A DNA stretch of 64,000 nt from positions 1-64,000 of the forward strand of contig CAWIGR010000016.1 in NCBI GenBank assembly GCA_963835705.1, read 5' to 3'. The translations under genes and the position numbers were made by a program. Below are positions 1 to 10,543 of the stretch, one piece after another (within the stretch, counting starts at the first letter, position 1; each line of letters starts with the position of its first letter). The notes beneath the pieces are model-generated. The model was given only the letters and a program-made list of their open reading frames with translations, was not told where the DNA came from and ran no database searches. The DNA is from JACVRW01 sp963835705. GTDB lineage: Bacteria; Actinomycetota; Thermoleophilia; Solirubrobacterales; Thermoleophilaceae.

Positions 1-1054
1 AGCAGCTCCGCCCGCACGAAGTCGTCGAGGTCGCCGTCCAGCACGCCCTGGGCGTTTCCGGCCTCCACGTTCGTGCGGTGGTCCTTGACCATCGTGTAGG
101 GGTGCAGCACGTAGGAGCGGATCTGCGAGCCCCAGCCCACGTCCTGGGCCTCGCCCTTCTCCTGCGCGAGCGCCTCCTGGCGGCGACGCTCCTCGAGCTC
201 GATCAGCCGGCCGCGGAGCATACGCATCGCCGTGTCGCGGTTCGACGACTGTGAGCGCTCGTTCTGGCACTGCACCACGATGCCGGTCGGCTTGTGGGTG
301 ATCCGCACGGCCGAGTCCGTCTTGTTCACGTGCTGCCCGCCCGCGCCCGAGGCGCGGTAGGTGTCGATCTGCAGGTCCTCCGGGTCGACCTCCACCTCCA
401 CGGCGTCCTCCACGAGCGGCGCCACCTCAACGCCGGCGAACGCGGTGTGGCGGCGCGACTGGGCGTCGAACGGGGAGATCCGCACCAGCCGGTGCACGCC
501 CTTCTCGGCCGAGAACAGCCCGTAGGCGTTCTCGCCGCGCGCGATGAACGAGGCCGACTTGATCCCGGCCTCCTCCCCCGCCGACGCCTCCTTCAGCTCG
601 ACCTTCATGCCGCGCCGCTCGGCCCACCGCATCAGCATCCGCAGCAGCATCTCGGCCCAGTCCTGCGAGTCGGTGCCGCCGGCGCCGGCGTTCACCGTGA
701 CCACGGAGTCGCCCGCGTCGTACTCGCCGCTGAACAGGCGCGCCTCCTCGAGCTCGGCCAGCCGGGCCTCGATGCCCGCGCGCTGCTCGTGGAGCTCGGC
801 CGCGATCGAGTCGTCCTCTGCCGCCATCTCCTCGAGCGCCTCGAGGTCGTCGACGTCGCTCTCGAGCGAGCGGAAGCCCTGCAGGCGCCGGCTGACCGAC
901 GCGTGCTCGGCGGAGGTGCGGGCGGCGGTCTCCTGGTCGTCCCAGAAGCCGGGCGCCTGCATCAGGTCCTCGAGCGCCCGGACGCGCTCCGTCAGCCCTG
1001 CTGGGTCAAAGGTAGTCCGCGAGCAGCTTCAGCTGGTCGCGGAGGCCACTGGCG

Positions 1055-1065
<11 letters not shown>
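1..1065 (-). CDS. prfB: Peptide chain release factor 2, partial, programmed +1 frameshift
   Basis: Recognises UGA/UAA stop codons in the ribosomal A site and releases the finished peptide. It is read in two frames: from an ATG at 1065 the first 19 codons (MAHSASGL... to ...LADYL) reach an in-frame TGA at 1008-1006; slipping one base at CTTTGAC continues as LDPAGLTERVRALED. Beyond it are the SPF stop-recognition region (VRISPFDAQSRRHT) and the GGQ hydrolysis loop (SGAGGQHVNKTDS), which identify RF2 rather than RF1. About 354 residues fall in the window; the family is usually about 365-370 long, so only the last few codons lie beyond the left edge. The ATG overlaps the end of secA by 11 bases, suggesting coupled translation; only a weak AAGAAG precedes it. 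Confidence 0.95.
1005..1011 (-). promoter_or_regulatory. RF2 autoregulatory +1 frameshift site (CTTTGAC)
   Basis: The minus strand reads CTT TGA C, the canonical slippery site of bacterial prfB. When RF2 is scarce the ribosome pauses at the poorly terminating TGA-C and slips +1, making full-length RF2. The purine-rich Shine-Dalgarno-like stimulator that normally sits just upstream in well-studied prfB genes is poor here: the preceding bases are GCGGACTAC. Confidence 0.93.
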
Positions 1066-3922
<2,857 letters not shown>

Positions 3923-3929
3923 CGAAGTT

Positions 3930-3935
3930 ACGGTA
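3930..3935 (-). promoter_or_regulatory. Putative -10 element of secA (TACCGT)
   Basis: TACCGT on the minus strand ends 7 bases before the secA ATG at 3922, the spacing expected if transcription starts at or next to the start codon. No Shine-Dalgarno sequence lies between. A matching -35 was not recognised. Confidence 0.45.
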
Positions 3936-3952
3936 GCAACGCCGGGGCGGCG

Positions 3953-4600
3953 TCAGGAGCCCCATCCGGCCACGTAGCCGGGCGTCTCGATCGCCGGATC
4001 GAGGCGGGGATCGGGCTGGGGCGAGGCGACCGCGGTGCCGAGGGGCAGTACGCCCGCCCAGACGGGCAGTTCGTAGTCCTCCTCGTCGTCGACCGGGGGC
4101 CCGGTGCGCACCTTCGCCGATGCCTCGTCGAGGGACAGCGTCAGCACCTTCGTGCCGTTCAGCTCCTGGCGCGAGGGCGCGCGAACGTCGGCCCAGCGGC
4201 CGGGCACGAGCTTCTCCGTGAACAGCTCGAGCGCCTTGAGCCTCTCCTCCTCGGGCTCCACCGCGCTGGCCTCGCCGAAGACGACGACCGAGCGGTAGTT
4301 GACCGAGTGGTGGAAGGCCGAGCGCGCCAGCACGAGGCCGTCGACGAGGGTGACGGTCACGCACGCCGGCGCGCCGCGCTCGAGCGTGCGCAGCATGCGG
4401 CTGGCAGCCGAGCCGTGGAGGTAGAGGCGGTCGCCGAGCCGGGCGTGCAGGGTGGGGATCACCACGGGCGCGCCGTCGTGGACGAAGCCGACGTGGCTGA
4501 TGAGCGCCTCGTCGAGGATGGCGTCGATCGTCTCGCCCTCGTACTCCCCGCGCGCGGGGACGCGGCGGACGCGGGTGCGGTTGGTTGGAGCGGTGGCCAT
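3953..4600 (-). CDS. Pyridoxamine 5'-phosphate oxidase family (flavin-binding) protein
   Basis: A 215-residue single-domain protein of the PPOX/FMN-binding split-barrel superfamily, closest in feel to the NimA-like or Pyridox_ox_2 branch. Recognisable stretches are ISHVGFVHDGAPVVIPTLHA (barrel strands near residues 34-53), LYLHGSAASRMLRTL (phosphate-binding region) and FHHSVNYRSVVVFGEA. These proteins bind FMN, heme or F420 and many act as reductases; the substrate cannot be told from sequence. It is a cytosolic protein with no signal peptide. It appears monocistronic: a TAGTCT hexamer stands 9 bases upstream of the ATG, and hpf further upstream is separated by about 100 bases. Confidence 0.8.
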   Translation of the reverse strand: MATAPTNRTRVRRVPARGEYEGETIDAILDEALISHVGFVHDGAPVVIPTLHARLGDRLYLHGSAASRMLRTLERGAPACVTVTLVDGLVLARSAFHHSVNYRSVVVFGEASAVEPEEERLKALELFTEKLVPGRWADVRAPSRQELNGTKVLTLSLDEASAKVRTGPPVDDEEDYELPVWAGVLPLGTAVASPQPDPRLDPAIETPGYVAGWGS

Positions 4601-4609
4601 TGTGGACTC

Positions 4610-4615
4610 AGACTA
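4610..4615 (-). promoter_or_regulatory. Putative -10 element of the PPOX gene (TAGTCT)
   Basis: TAGTCT on the minus strand ends 9 bases before the ATG at 4600. No ribosome-binding site intervenes, so the mRNA is probably leaderless or has a leader of a base or two. Confidence 0.4.
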
Positions 4616-4702
4616 GGACGGGTGTGGCCCTGCGGACAGGGCCGCTTGGGCTTGAGATCAGTGGGCCGGTTGGCAGCGTGTTCGCGGGGGCTGCCGCGCG
4701 AC

Positions 4703-5041
4703 CTACGCGGCGCGCTCCTGTCCCTTGTGGGCCTCGCGCCGGCCGCGGCGCTTGTCGCGGTGCTTTTTGACCTGACGGGCCAGGTCGTCGGCGAGCATGT
4801 TGATGGAGTGGCCCATGTCCGTGGAGTGCTCGCTGGCGCGCAGGGTCACGCCCTTCAGGTGCAGGGTGGCCTCGGCGATCTGCGAGTCCTTGATCGCCGG
4901 GTTCCCCTCCTCGCGCAGCTCGATCTCGAGCTCCGCGAGGGGTGAGACCTGGCGGCCGACCTTGGCGAGCTTCTTCTCCACCCGGGAGCGAAGCTCGTCG
5001 TCGACCGTGGCACCGTTCCGGCCCTTCACCTGGATGCGCAT
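4703..5041 (-). CDS. hpf: Ribosome hibernation-promoting factor, short form
   Basis: A 112-residue HPF/RaiA (YfiA) family protein that binds in the decoding channel of the 30S subunit when cells slow down. It starts MRIQVKGRNGATVDDELRS, contains the conserved KKLAKVGRQVSPLAELEIEL and the basic helix ADDLARQVKKHRDKRRG, and lacks the C-terminal dimerisation domain of long-form HPF. The start is firm: a strong GGAGG lies 5 bases before the ATG at 5041. That makes it one of the few genes here with a classical leader. The lysine/arginine-rich tail (RRGRREAHKGQERAA) would contact rRNA. comF lies upstream on the same strand with a 101-base gap. Confidence 0.93.
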   Translation of the reverse strand: MRIQVKGRNGATVDDELRSRVEKKLAKVGRQVSPLAELEIELREEGNPAIKDSQIAEATLHLKGVTLRASEHSTDMGHSINMLADDLARQVKKHRDKRRGRREAHKGQERAA

Positions 5042-5142
5042 CTGCCCTCCTCGGTAGCCGTCGTCCGATGGTAAACCCTCCGCGCGCACTCGGCCGAGCA
5101 AAGTGCTTGCGGCAGGCGCTACATCAAGCCCTTCGCCACGCA

Positions 5143-5757
5143 TCAGCGCCCGGGCGTGCGTGCGAAGGCGAGCGCGGCCACCTTCCTCGTGCCGGCCTCC
5201 CGCAGGGCGGCCGCGCAGGCGGCGAGCGTGGCGCCCGTGGTGACCACGTCGTCGACGAGCAGCGCCGCGGGCGGCACCCGCGCCCGCGGCTCGATCGACC
5301 CGGCCGGGCCGCCGAGCCGGGCGCCTCGGCCCCGGCCCACCTGCGGCGGACCCGGTCCGCGGCGGCGCAGGCAATCCGATGGCGCCAGGCCGGTCCTGCG
5401 CGCGATCGCCCCGGCGAGCACGGCGGCCTGGTTGAAGCCGCGGCGGCGCGACCGGACCGGGTGGAGCGGCACCGGGACGAGCGCGCCCTGAAGGAGCCCC
5501 TTGGGCGCCAACGCCACGGCGAGGGCGGACATCTCCCATGCGAGCGAGAGGGCGGCGTGGAACTTCAGGGCTCGGACCATGTCGCGCCCGGGCCCGTCGT
5601 AGGCGACCGGCGCCCAGACGCGGACGCCGGCGAGGCAGACCGGCTCCCGCGGCAGGAAGACGAGCGCGCCGCGGCAGGCACGGCAGAGAGCGCGCCCGCG
5701 CGGAGCATGGGAGCCGCAAGACCAGCAGAGCGGCGGGGCGAGGAGGGCGGCGGTCAC
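5143..5757 (-). CDS. ComF family phosphoribosyltransferase
   Basis: About 204 residues from a GTG at 5757. The N-terminus has a zinc-finger-like CWSCG...CRAC pair, followed by ALVPVPLHPVRSRRRGFNQA and the PRPP-binding loop ALLVDDVVTTGATLAAC, the signature of type I phosphoribosyltransferases of the ComF/GntX family. In competent bacteria ComF is needed for uptake of single-stranded DNA; elsewhere its role is unsettled, so competence is not implied here. The reading frame stays open to an ATG at 5844, giving 233 residues, but the extra stretch looks non-conserved and runs into the upstream region of the divergent ctaG, so GTG 5757 is preferred. Confidence 0.85.
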   Translation of the reverse strand: MTAALLAPPLCWSCGSHAPRGRALCRACRGALVFLPREPVCLAGVRVWAPVAYDGPGRDMVRALKFHAALSLAWEMSALAVALAPKGLLQGALVPVPLHPVRSRRRGFNQAAVLAGAIARRTGLAPSDCLRRRGPGPPQVGRGRGARLGGPAGSIEPRARVPPAALLVDDVVTTGATLAACAAALREAGTRKVAALAFARTPGR

Positions 5758-5847
5758 GGCGCCCGCCCAGCTCGGCGGCGATCGTTCTGTGCGGAAGTCA
5801 CCCCGCCAGCATGGCCCTCCGCGTGCAACAGGTGGGCACTCCATTGC

Positions 5848-5853
5848 GACAAT
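5848..5853 (+). promoter_or_regulatory. Putative -10 element of ctaG (GACAAT)
   Basis: GACAAT ends 7 bases before the GTG at 5861, the leaderless spacing seen repeatedly in this window. Confidence 0.35.
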
Positions 5854-5860
5854 CCCGTGC

Positions 5861-6742
5861 GTGTCCGGTGACGAAGCGGCGGGCCATCCGCATATCCAGT
5901 GGCTCTCGGATCCCGCCGTGCTCGCGCCGCTGGCGCTGTTCGCGGGAATCTACGTCTGGCGCTTCCTCCGGGTGCGCCGTGAGGCCGCCGCGCGCGGTCG
6001 CCCGCCCAGCGGCGCGGGGCCGCTCCAGGCGCTGGCCTTCGCCGCCGGGATGCTCGCGCTGCTCGCCGCGCTCGTCTCACCGATCGACGGCCTCGGCGAG
6101 GACTACCTCTTCTCCGCGCACATGGTCCAGCACGTGCTGCTGGGCGACATCGCGCCGCTCCTGATCCTCCTGGGCCTCTCCCGCACGATCATGAGGCCCG
6201 CCACTCGCCGGCTGATGCGGCTGGAGCGGGCGCTCGGCCCGCTCGCCAACCCGGCCACGGGCATCGCCGTCTGGCTGGCGATCATGTACCTCTGGCACGT
6301 GCCGGCGCTCTACGACGCGGCGGCGGAGAACGCGTTCGTGCACCTGCTGGAGCACGCCTCGTTCTTCGCCGCCGGGGTGGCGCTCTGGTGGCCGCTCATC
6401 CAGCCCGTCCCGATGCGCCGCCGCATGACGGGGCTCCAGCCGCTCGGCTACATCGCCGCGGCGAAGGCCGGGCTGGCGGCGCTGGGGCTCTACCTGGCCT
6501 GGAGCTCCACCGCGCTCTACCCGTACTACGAGCAGACCCCGCGCATCTGGGGCCTGTCCCCGGTCGAGGACCAGAACATCGGGGGCGTGATCATGATGGT
6601 CGAGCAGTCGTTCACGCTCGTGCTCGTGATGGTCGCGCTGTTCGTGCGGATGCTCGCCCAGAGCGAGGAGGAGGAGCGGCGGCGCGAGCGGCTGGAGGAG
6701 CGCGCGGAGGCGAAGGAACGGGCGCCCGCGGAGGCGCGCTGA
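5861..6742 (+). CDS. ctaG: Cytochrome c oxidase assembly protein, CtaG (caa3) family
   Basis: A 293-residue polytopic membrane protein of the caa3_CtaG family, needed for assembly of the copper centre of caa3-type oxidases in Bacillus. It has successive hydrophobic helices; conserved landmarks are LVSPIDGLGEDYLFSAHMVQ followed by HVLLGDIAPLLIL, YLWHVPALYDAA, HLLEHASFFAAGVALWWPL and DQNIGGVIMM. His residues in several helices are candidate metal ligands. The C-terminus is a charged coiled tail rich in E and R. GTG 5861 (then SGDEAAGHPHIQW) is chosen because a GACAAT hexamer lies 7 bases upstream. Open frame extends to 5789 but overlaps the opposite gene. No oxidase subunit gene is nearby. Confidence 0.88.
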   Translation: MSGDEAAGHPHIQWLSDPAVLAPLALFAGIYVWRFLRVRREAAARGRPPSGAGPLQALAFAAGMLALLAALVSPIDGLGEDYLFSAHMVQHVLLGDIAPLLILLGLSRTIMRPATRRLMRLERALGPLANPATGIAVWLAIMYLWHVPALYDAAAENAFVHLLEHASFFAAGVALWWPLIQPVPMRRRMTGLQPLGYIAAAKAGLAALGLYLAWSSTALYPYYEQTPRIWGLSPVEDQNIGGVIMMVEQSFTLVLVMVALFVRMLAQSEEEERRRERLEERAEAKERAPAEAR

Positions 6743-6778
6743 CGCCGCCGAGACGCGCTCGCCGATTCGCGCAGACGC

Positions 6779-6784
6779 GATACT
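6779..6784 (+). promoter_or_regulatory. Putative -10 element (GATACT) of the NTF2-like gene
   Basis: GATACT ends 9 bases before the ATG at 6794, with no Shine-Dalgarno sequence between. Confidence 0.4.
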
Positions 6785-6793
6785 CGCCCAGCC

Positions 6794-7198
6794 ATGTCGG
6801 AGCAGAACGTCGAGATCGTGCGCCGGATGATGGACGCGCGGAACCGCGGGGACATCGATACGGTGATGACGTTCGCCGCGCACGACATCGAGTTCGACCT
6901 GTCGGCGTCAGCCGGGACGTTCGCCGGGGTCTACACGGGCCATGAGGCCCTGCTGCGTCTGTGGGCGGCCTGGTCCGAGGTCTTCAGCGAGATGATCTGG
7001 GAGGCGGAGGAGTTCATCGATGCGGGCGACGCGGTCGTCGTTCCCGTGACCTTCCACGCGCGAGGCCGCGGAAGCGGAGTGGAGACCGTCACGCGGGCGG
7101 TGCACGTGTACTGGGTCAGTGACGGCCAGGTAGTGCGCTACCGCCAGCTCCAGGACCGTGCGGCAGCCTTCGAGGCGGCGGGGCTGCGGTTGCGCTAG
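6794..7198 (+). CDS. SnoaL/NTF2-like fold protein
   Basis: A 134-residue protein of the NTF2-like superfamily (SnoaL-like branch). It begins MSEQNVEIVRRMMDARNRGD, typical of the first helix, then HDIEFDLSASAGTFAGVYTG and the strand FIDAGDAVVVPVTFHARG, closing with VHVYWVSDGQVVRYRQLQDR. This fold forms a small cone-shaped pocket used by isomerases, cyclases and many proteins of unknown role; SnoaL-like members are abundant in actinobacteria. No substrate can be assigned. It is a stand-alone gene with its own probable promoter and a hairpin beyond its stop. Confidence 0.8.
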   Translation: MSEQNVEIVRRMMDARNRGDIDTVMTFAAHDIEFDLSASAGTFAGVYTGHEALLRLWAAWSEVFSEMIWEAEEFIDAGDAVVVPVTFHARGRGSGVETVTRAVHVYWVSDGQVVRYRQLQDRAAAFEAAGLRLR

Positions 7199-7234
7199 CC
7201 CTTCTCCCCGAACGCGCTCCTCGGCAGCCGCGTC

Positions 7235-7271
7235 CGGGAGGTTTTTACCGTCTACCGGCCAGAACCTCCCG
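7235..7271. terminator. Possible bidirectional hairpin between convergent genes
   Basis: CGGGAGGTT (7235-7243) pairs perfectly with AACCTCCCG (7263-7271) across a 19-base loop, in the 126-base gap between the convergent NTF2-like gene and the UGPase gene. The loop is longer than usual and the T run lies inside it, so a terminator role is only likely. Confidence 0.4.
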
Positions 7272-7324
7272 CTTTCGTCAGCGACGGCGGCGGGGCGTGA
7301 GGTTTCAACGCCGAGGCCTGCTAT

Positions 7325-8674
7325 CTACCCTTCGAGCACCTCGCCGTCGGGGATGCGCCGCGGCCCCACCACCTTCACCTCGCCGCGCACCTTCACGTCG
7401 CGCCCGAAGGTCACGTCGCCCTCCACGGCGAGGCGCTCGGCATCCACCAGGGACGGCGGGCCGTCCGGGAAGCGGGGCTCGAAGTCGCCCATCAGCTTGA
7501 AGTGGTCGGGGTCGAGCTCCACCACAGGTGGCCGCTCGCGCGCCGTGCTCACCGTCCAGTCCTCGCCGAGCCGGTACGCGTCCGAGCGCACCACTAGCAG
7601 GTCGCTGGTGGTCTTGACGGGCGTGAAGCGGCTGCGCGGCACGCGTAGCGCTCCCGCGCCCTCGAACACGCCGATGGCGGCGCCCATCGCCGTCTCGAGC
7701 TGCACCACCGCGGGCGAGGACGGGTCGGTCGGGTCGACCGTCTTCCGGTTGACGATCATCGGCAGGCCCAGCACTCCGCCGCGCTCGGACAGCGTGCGCT
7801 TGAGCGCCTGCAGGTCGACCCAGATGGTGTTGCAGTTGAAGAACCGGTGCCGCGACACGTCCTCGAACGCCTCGCGGTCCTCGTCAGGCGTCTGGGCGGT
7901 CTCGCGCAGCACCAGGCCGCCGTCCTCGCGGCGACGGGCCAGATGGCCGCCCTTGCGATCGCCCTCGGTGCGGTCGGTCGACTCCGACACGAACGGCAGC
8001 CCCTCCCGCGCGAACCAGTCGAGGATGCGCACATCGAGCACGGCGCCCAGGTTGTCCGAGTTCGACAGGAAGAGGTAGCGGTAGTCGCGATCGAGCAGCT
8101 CGTCGAGCATCCCCGAGCCTGCCAGCGATGTGTAGACGTCGCCGTGCCCCGGCGGCGCCCACTCGAGCGCCGGCTCGTCGGGCCAGCTGACCGGCTCGTA
8201 GCCGTCCTCGAGCAGCTTCGGCACCTTGCCCTGGAGGAAGTCGAGCGGCAGCCCGTCCACGGCCAGGTCCGGGTAGCGCTCGAGCGCCGCGAGCGTGTCG
8301 TCGCGCGTGGCGAAGCTGTTCATCAGGAGCAGCGGCACCGGCGCTCCATGACGCTCGCGCAGGTGGAGGATCTGGCGGACGATGATGTCGAGGAACGACA
8401 GCCCGTCCTTCACCTCCAGCAGCGACTTCGCCTTCGTCATTCCCATGCTGGTGCCGAGCCCGCCGTTCAGCTTGAGGACCACGGCCTGCCCCAGGGCCGA
8501 GCCGTCCGACTCGGGCAGCTCCGACGCGTCGGGCAGCTCCTCCAGCGGCTCGAGCGAGGACTCGGGCAGTGTGCCCTGGTCGCCCTCGCGCAGCAGGCCT
8601 TCGTAGTGGGCGAAGGTGTCGACCGCCTCCTCGGGCAGCCCCTCGGCCCGCATCTTGTCGGTGGCGGCGCTCAC
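7325..8674 (-). CDS. UTP-glucose-1-phosphate uridylyltransferase, eukaryote-type (UDPGP family)
   Basis: Makes UDP-glucose from UTP and glucose-1-phosphate. The 449-residue protein belongs to the UDPGP family typical of eukaryotes and some bacteria, not to the GalU family. It has the nucleotide loop LNGGLGTSMG (69-78), then MTKAKSLLEV, the uridine-binding FLSNSDNLGAVLD, and HRFFNCNTIWVDL near the sugar site, ending in a left-handed beta-helix-like tail (FGRDVKVRGEVKVVG). UDP-glucose is the substrate of the intein-containing Ugd encoded at 21.6 kb. It is the last gene of the sensor/regulator operon, 10 bases after the response regulator stop. Confidence 0.93.
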   Translation of the reverse strand: MSAATDKMRAEGLPEEAVDTFAHYEGLLREGDQGTLPESSLEPLEELPDASELPESDGSALGQAVVLKLNGGLGTSMGMTKAKSLLEVKDGLSFLDIIVRQILHLRERHGAPVPLLLMNSFATRDDTLAALERYPDLAVDGLPLDFLQGKVPKLLEDGYEPVSWPDEPALEWAPPGHGDVYTSLAGSGMLDELLDRDYRYLFLSNSDNLGAVLDVRILDWFAREGLPFVSESTDRTEGDRKGGHLARRREDGGLVLRETAQTPDEDREAFEDVSRHRFFNCNTIWVDLQALKRTLSERGGVLGLPMIVNRKTVDPTDPSSPAVVQLETAMGAAIGVFEGAGALRVPRSRFTPVKTTSDLLVVRSDAYRLGEDWTVSTARERPPVVELDPDHFKLMGDFEPRFPDGPPSLVDAERLAVEGDVTFGRDVKVRGEVKVVGPRRIPDGEVLEG

Positions 8675-8684
8675 CGCCCCGATG

Positions 8685-9359
8685 CTATGACCCAGCGTCT
8701 CCCGGCGCGATGACGCCGGACTCGTAGGCGAGCACCACCGCCTGCACGCGGTCGCGCACCTCGAGCTTCATCAGGATCCGTGCCACGTGGGTCTTCACGG
8801 TCGTCTCGGAGACGATCAGGGCGGCCGCGATCTCGGCGTTCGACATTCCGCGTGCCAGCAGCTTGAACACCTCGAGCTCCCGCGGTGTCAGGTCGTCGAG
8901 CCCGCTGGGCTGCTCGCCCCGGCCTCGCGAGGAGCGGGAGAACTCCTGGATCAGCCGGCGCGTGACGGACGGCGCGAGCAGGGCGTCGCCCTGGGCCACG
9001 AGCCGGATCCCGGCCACGAGCTGGTCGGCCGGCACGTCCTTGAGCAGGAAGCCGCTGGCGCCGGCCCGCAGCGCGTCGTAGACGTACTCGTCGAGGTCGA
9101 AGGTCGTCAGCATCAGCACCTTCACGGCCGTGTCGCCGTCGCCGCCCACGATCCGCCGCGTCGCCTCGATGCCGTCCATCTCGGGCATCCGGATGTCCAT
9201 CAGCACGACGTCCGGGGCGAAGCGCTTGACGCTGTCGATCGCCTGGGTGCCGTCGCCGCACTCGCCGACCACCTCGAAGTCCTCCTCGGCCTCCAGGATC
9301 ATGCGGAAGCCGGCGCGGATCAGCGCCTGGTCGTCGACGAGGAGGACTCGGACACTCAT
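8685..9359 (-). CDS. NarL/LuxR-type response regulator
   Basis: A 224-residue two-domain transcription factor. The receiver domain starts MSVRVLLVDDQALIRAGF; the phospho-acceptor is Asp55 in VLMDIRMPEMDG, with the acidic pair DD at 9-10 and the usual Lys in LLKDVPADQL. The C-terminal LuxR helix-turn-helix runs from about residue 155 (DLTPRELEVFKLLARGMSN, then VSETTVKTHVARILMKL). Its ATG overlaps the stop of the upstream histidine kinase by 4 bases, so it is its cognate partner. Likely targets are its own operon and possibly the paired repeats at 11768-11808. Confidence 0.95.
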   Translation of the reverse strand: MSVRVLLVDDQALIRAGFRMILEAEEDFEVVGECGDGTQAIDSVKRFAPDVVLMDIRMPEMDGIEATRRIVGGDGDTAVKVLMLTTFDLDEYVYDALRAGASGFLLKDVPADQLVAGIRLVAQGDALLAPSVTRRLIQEFSRSSRGRGEQPSGLDDLTPRELEVFKLLARGMSNAEIAAALIVSETTVKTHVARILMKLEVRDRVQAVVLAYESGVIAPGDAGS

Positions 9360-10543
9360 GCGACCGCCCCCCGCGACAGCACGGCGCCCGGCACCAGCGG
9401 GCGCGTGGGGAGACGAGCGCGCACCGCGAAGCCGCCGTCCGGACGGCTGCCGGCCTGCAGCAGCCCGCCGTAGAGCTCGACGCGCTCGCGCATCCCGACG
9501 AGGCCGTGGCCTCCGCCCAGCTCGCCGAGCTGCTCCCGCACGTCGTCCGGGTTCTCGCCGTCGTCCTCGATCGAGAGCACGACCTCGTTCGGCTCGTAGG
9601 AGACGGTGACGCTGGCCTGCGCGCCGCCGCCGTGCTTCAGGGTGTTGGTGAGCGCCTCCTGCACGACGCGGTAGGCGGTCAGGTCGACACCCGCGGGAAG
9701 CTGCGCCCGGTCGCCCTCCACGTGCACGTGCACCCGCAGCCCGGCCGCGCGGGCGCGTGCGGCGAGCTCCTCCACGCGGTCGATGCCGACGGGCCCGTGC
9801 AGGTCCTCCCCCTCGCCGTGGTGCACGGGGCCGAACAGGTGTCGCAGCTCAGCCAGGGTCTCGCGGCCGGTCCGTTCGATCAGGTCCGCCACCTGCACTG
9901 CCTGTTCGGGGCGCTTCTCCACGATCCGGCGGGCGCCGCCCGCCTGCACCACCATCACACTCAGGTTGTGGGCGAGCACGTCGTGTAGCTCGCGCGCGAT
10001 GCGCGAGCGCTCGCGGGCGATGGCGCGGCGCTCCTCCTCCTCGCGGGCGTGCTCGGCGAGCTCGGCATTCTCTGCGAGCTCGCGCGCGAGCATGGTCTGG
10101 TTGCGGATCGTGCGACCCGCGAGCCACGGCACGACCCCGAAGATCGCGATCGGGAAGAACCAGTCGCTCGGGTCGAAGATCAGCACGACCGTGAGCAGCG
10201 AGAGGACCACGAGCGTGAGCCCGCGAATCGCCTGGGGCCGCTCCAGGTGAGCGCCCGCCGAGTACGACGCGGTGGCCATCATCGCGACCGAGATGAAGAT
10301 GTATGGCGGCGCGGTGAGGACCGCGGCGGCGAGGGGCAGGCCGATGCCGCAGCAGACGACCGGGACCAGCGGCCTGTCCCGGCGCCATAGAAGCGACAGC
10401 CCCATCAGCGAGATCACCAGCAGGTTCAGGACCACCGATCCCTGGCGGTCCGTCGACGTGAGGACGTTCACCCAGCCCGCGGCGATGAGCACCGCCACCA
10501 GCAGGCGGTCGTGCAAGCGCCAATCGCGTCGCAGGCGGCTCAT
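9356..10543 (-). CDS. NarL-type sensor histidine kinase (HisKA_3)
   Basis: A 395-residue membrane kinase from an ATG at 10543 that overlaps the upstream stop by 4 bases. Hydrophobic helices fill the first ~145 residues, followed by a helical linker (LAENAELAEHAREEEERRAI). The dimerisation/phospho-acceptor motif is ARELHDVLAHNLSVMVVQAG with the acceptor His near residue 187, the N-box is QEALTNTLKHGGG, and the ATP lid has EDDGEN and GGGHGLVGMRERVELYGG. All residues expected for an active kinase are present. It pairs with the response regulator just downstream. A degenerate copy of the same family stands directly upstream, probably as a partner. Confidence 0.94.
   Translation of the reverse strand: MSRLRRDWRLHDRLLVAVLIAAGWVNVLTSTDRQGSVVLNLLVISLMGLSLLWRRDRPLVPVVCCGIGLPLAAAVLTAPPYIFISVAMMATASYSAGAHLERPQAIRGLTLVVLSLLTVVLIFDPSDWFFPIAIFGVVPWLAGRTIRNQTMLARELAENAELAEHAREEEERRAIARERSRIARELHDVLAHNLSVMVVQAGGARRIVEKRPEQAVQVADLIERTGRETLAELRHLFGPVHHGEGEDLHGPVGIDRVEELAARARAAGLRVHVHVEGDRAQLPAGVDLTAYRVVQEALTNTLKHGGGAQASVTVSYEPNEVVLSIEDDGENPDDVREQLGELGGGHGLVGMRERVELYGGLLQAGSRPDGGFAVRARLPTRPLVPGAVLSRGAVA

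Noticed and set aside
4621..4643. GGCCCT/AGGGCC hairpin between hpf and the PPOX gene as a terminator
   Set aside because: Six-base stem without a U tract; common by chance in GC-rich DNA.
5758..5844. The 29-residue N-terminal extension of the ComF-family protein from ATG 5844
   Set aside because: Non-conserved, rich in Pro/Arg, and overlaps the control region of the divergent gene; GTG 5757 gives a normal ComF N-terminus.
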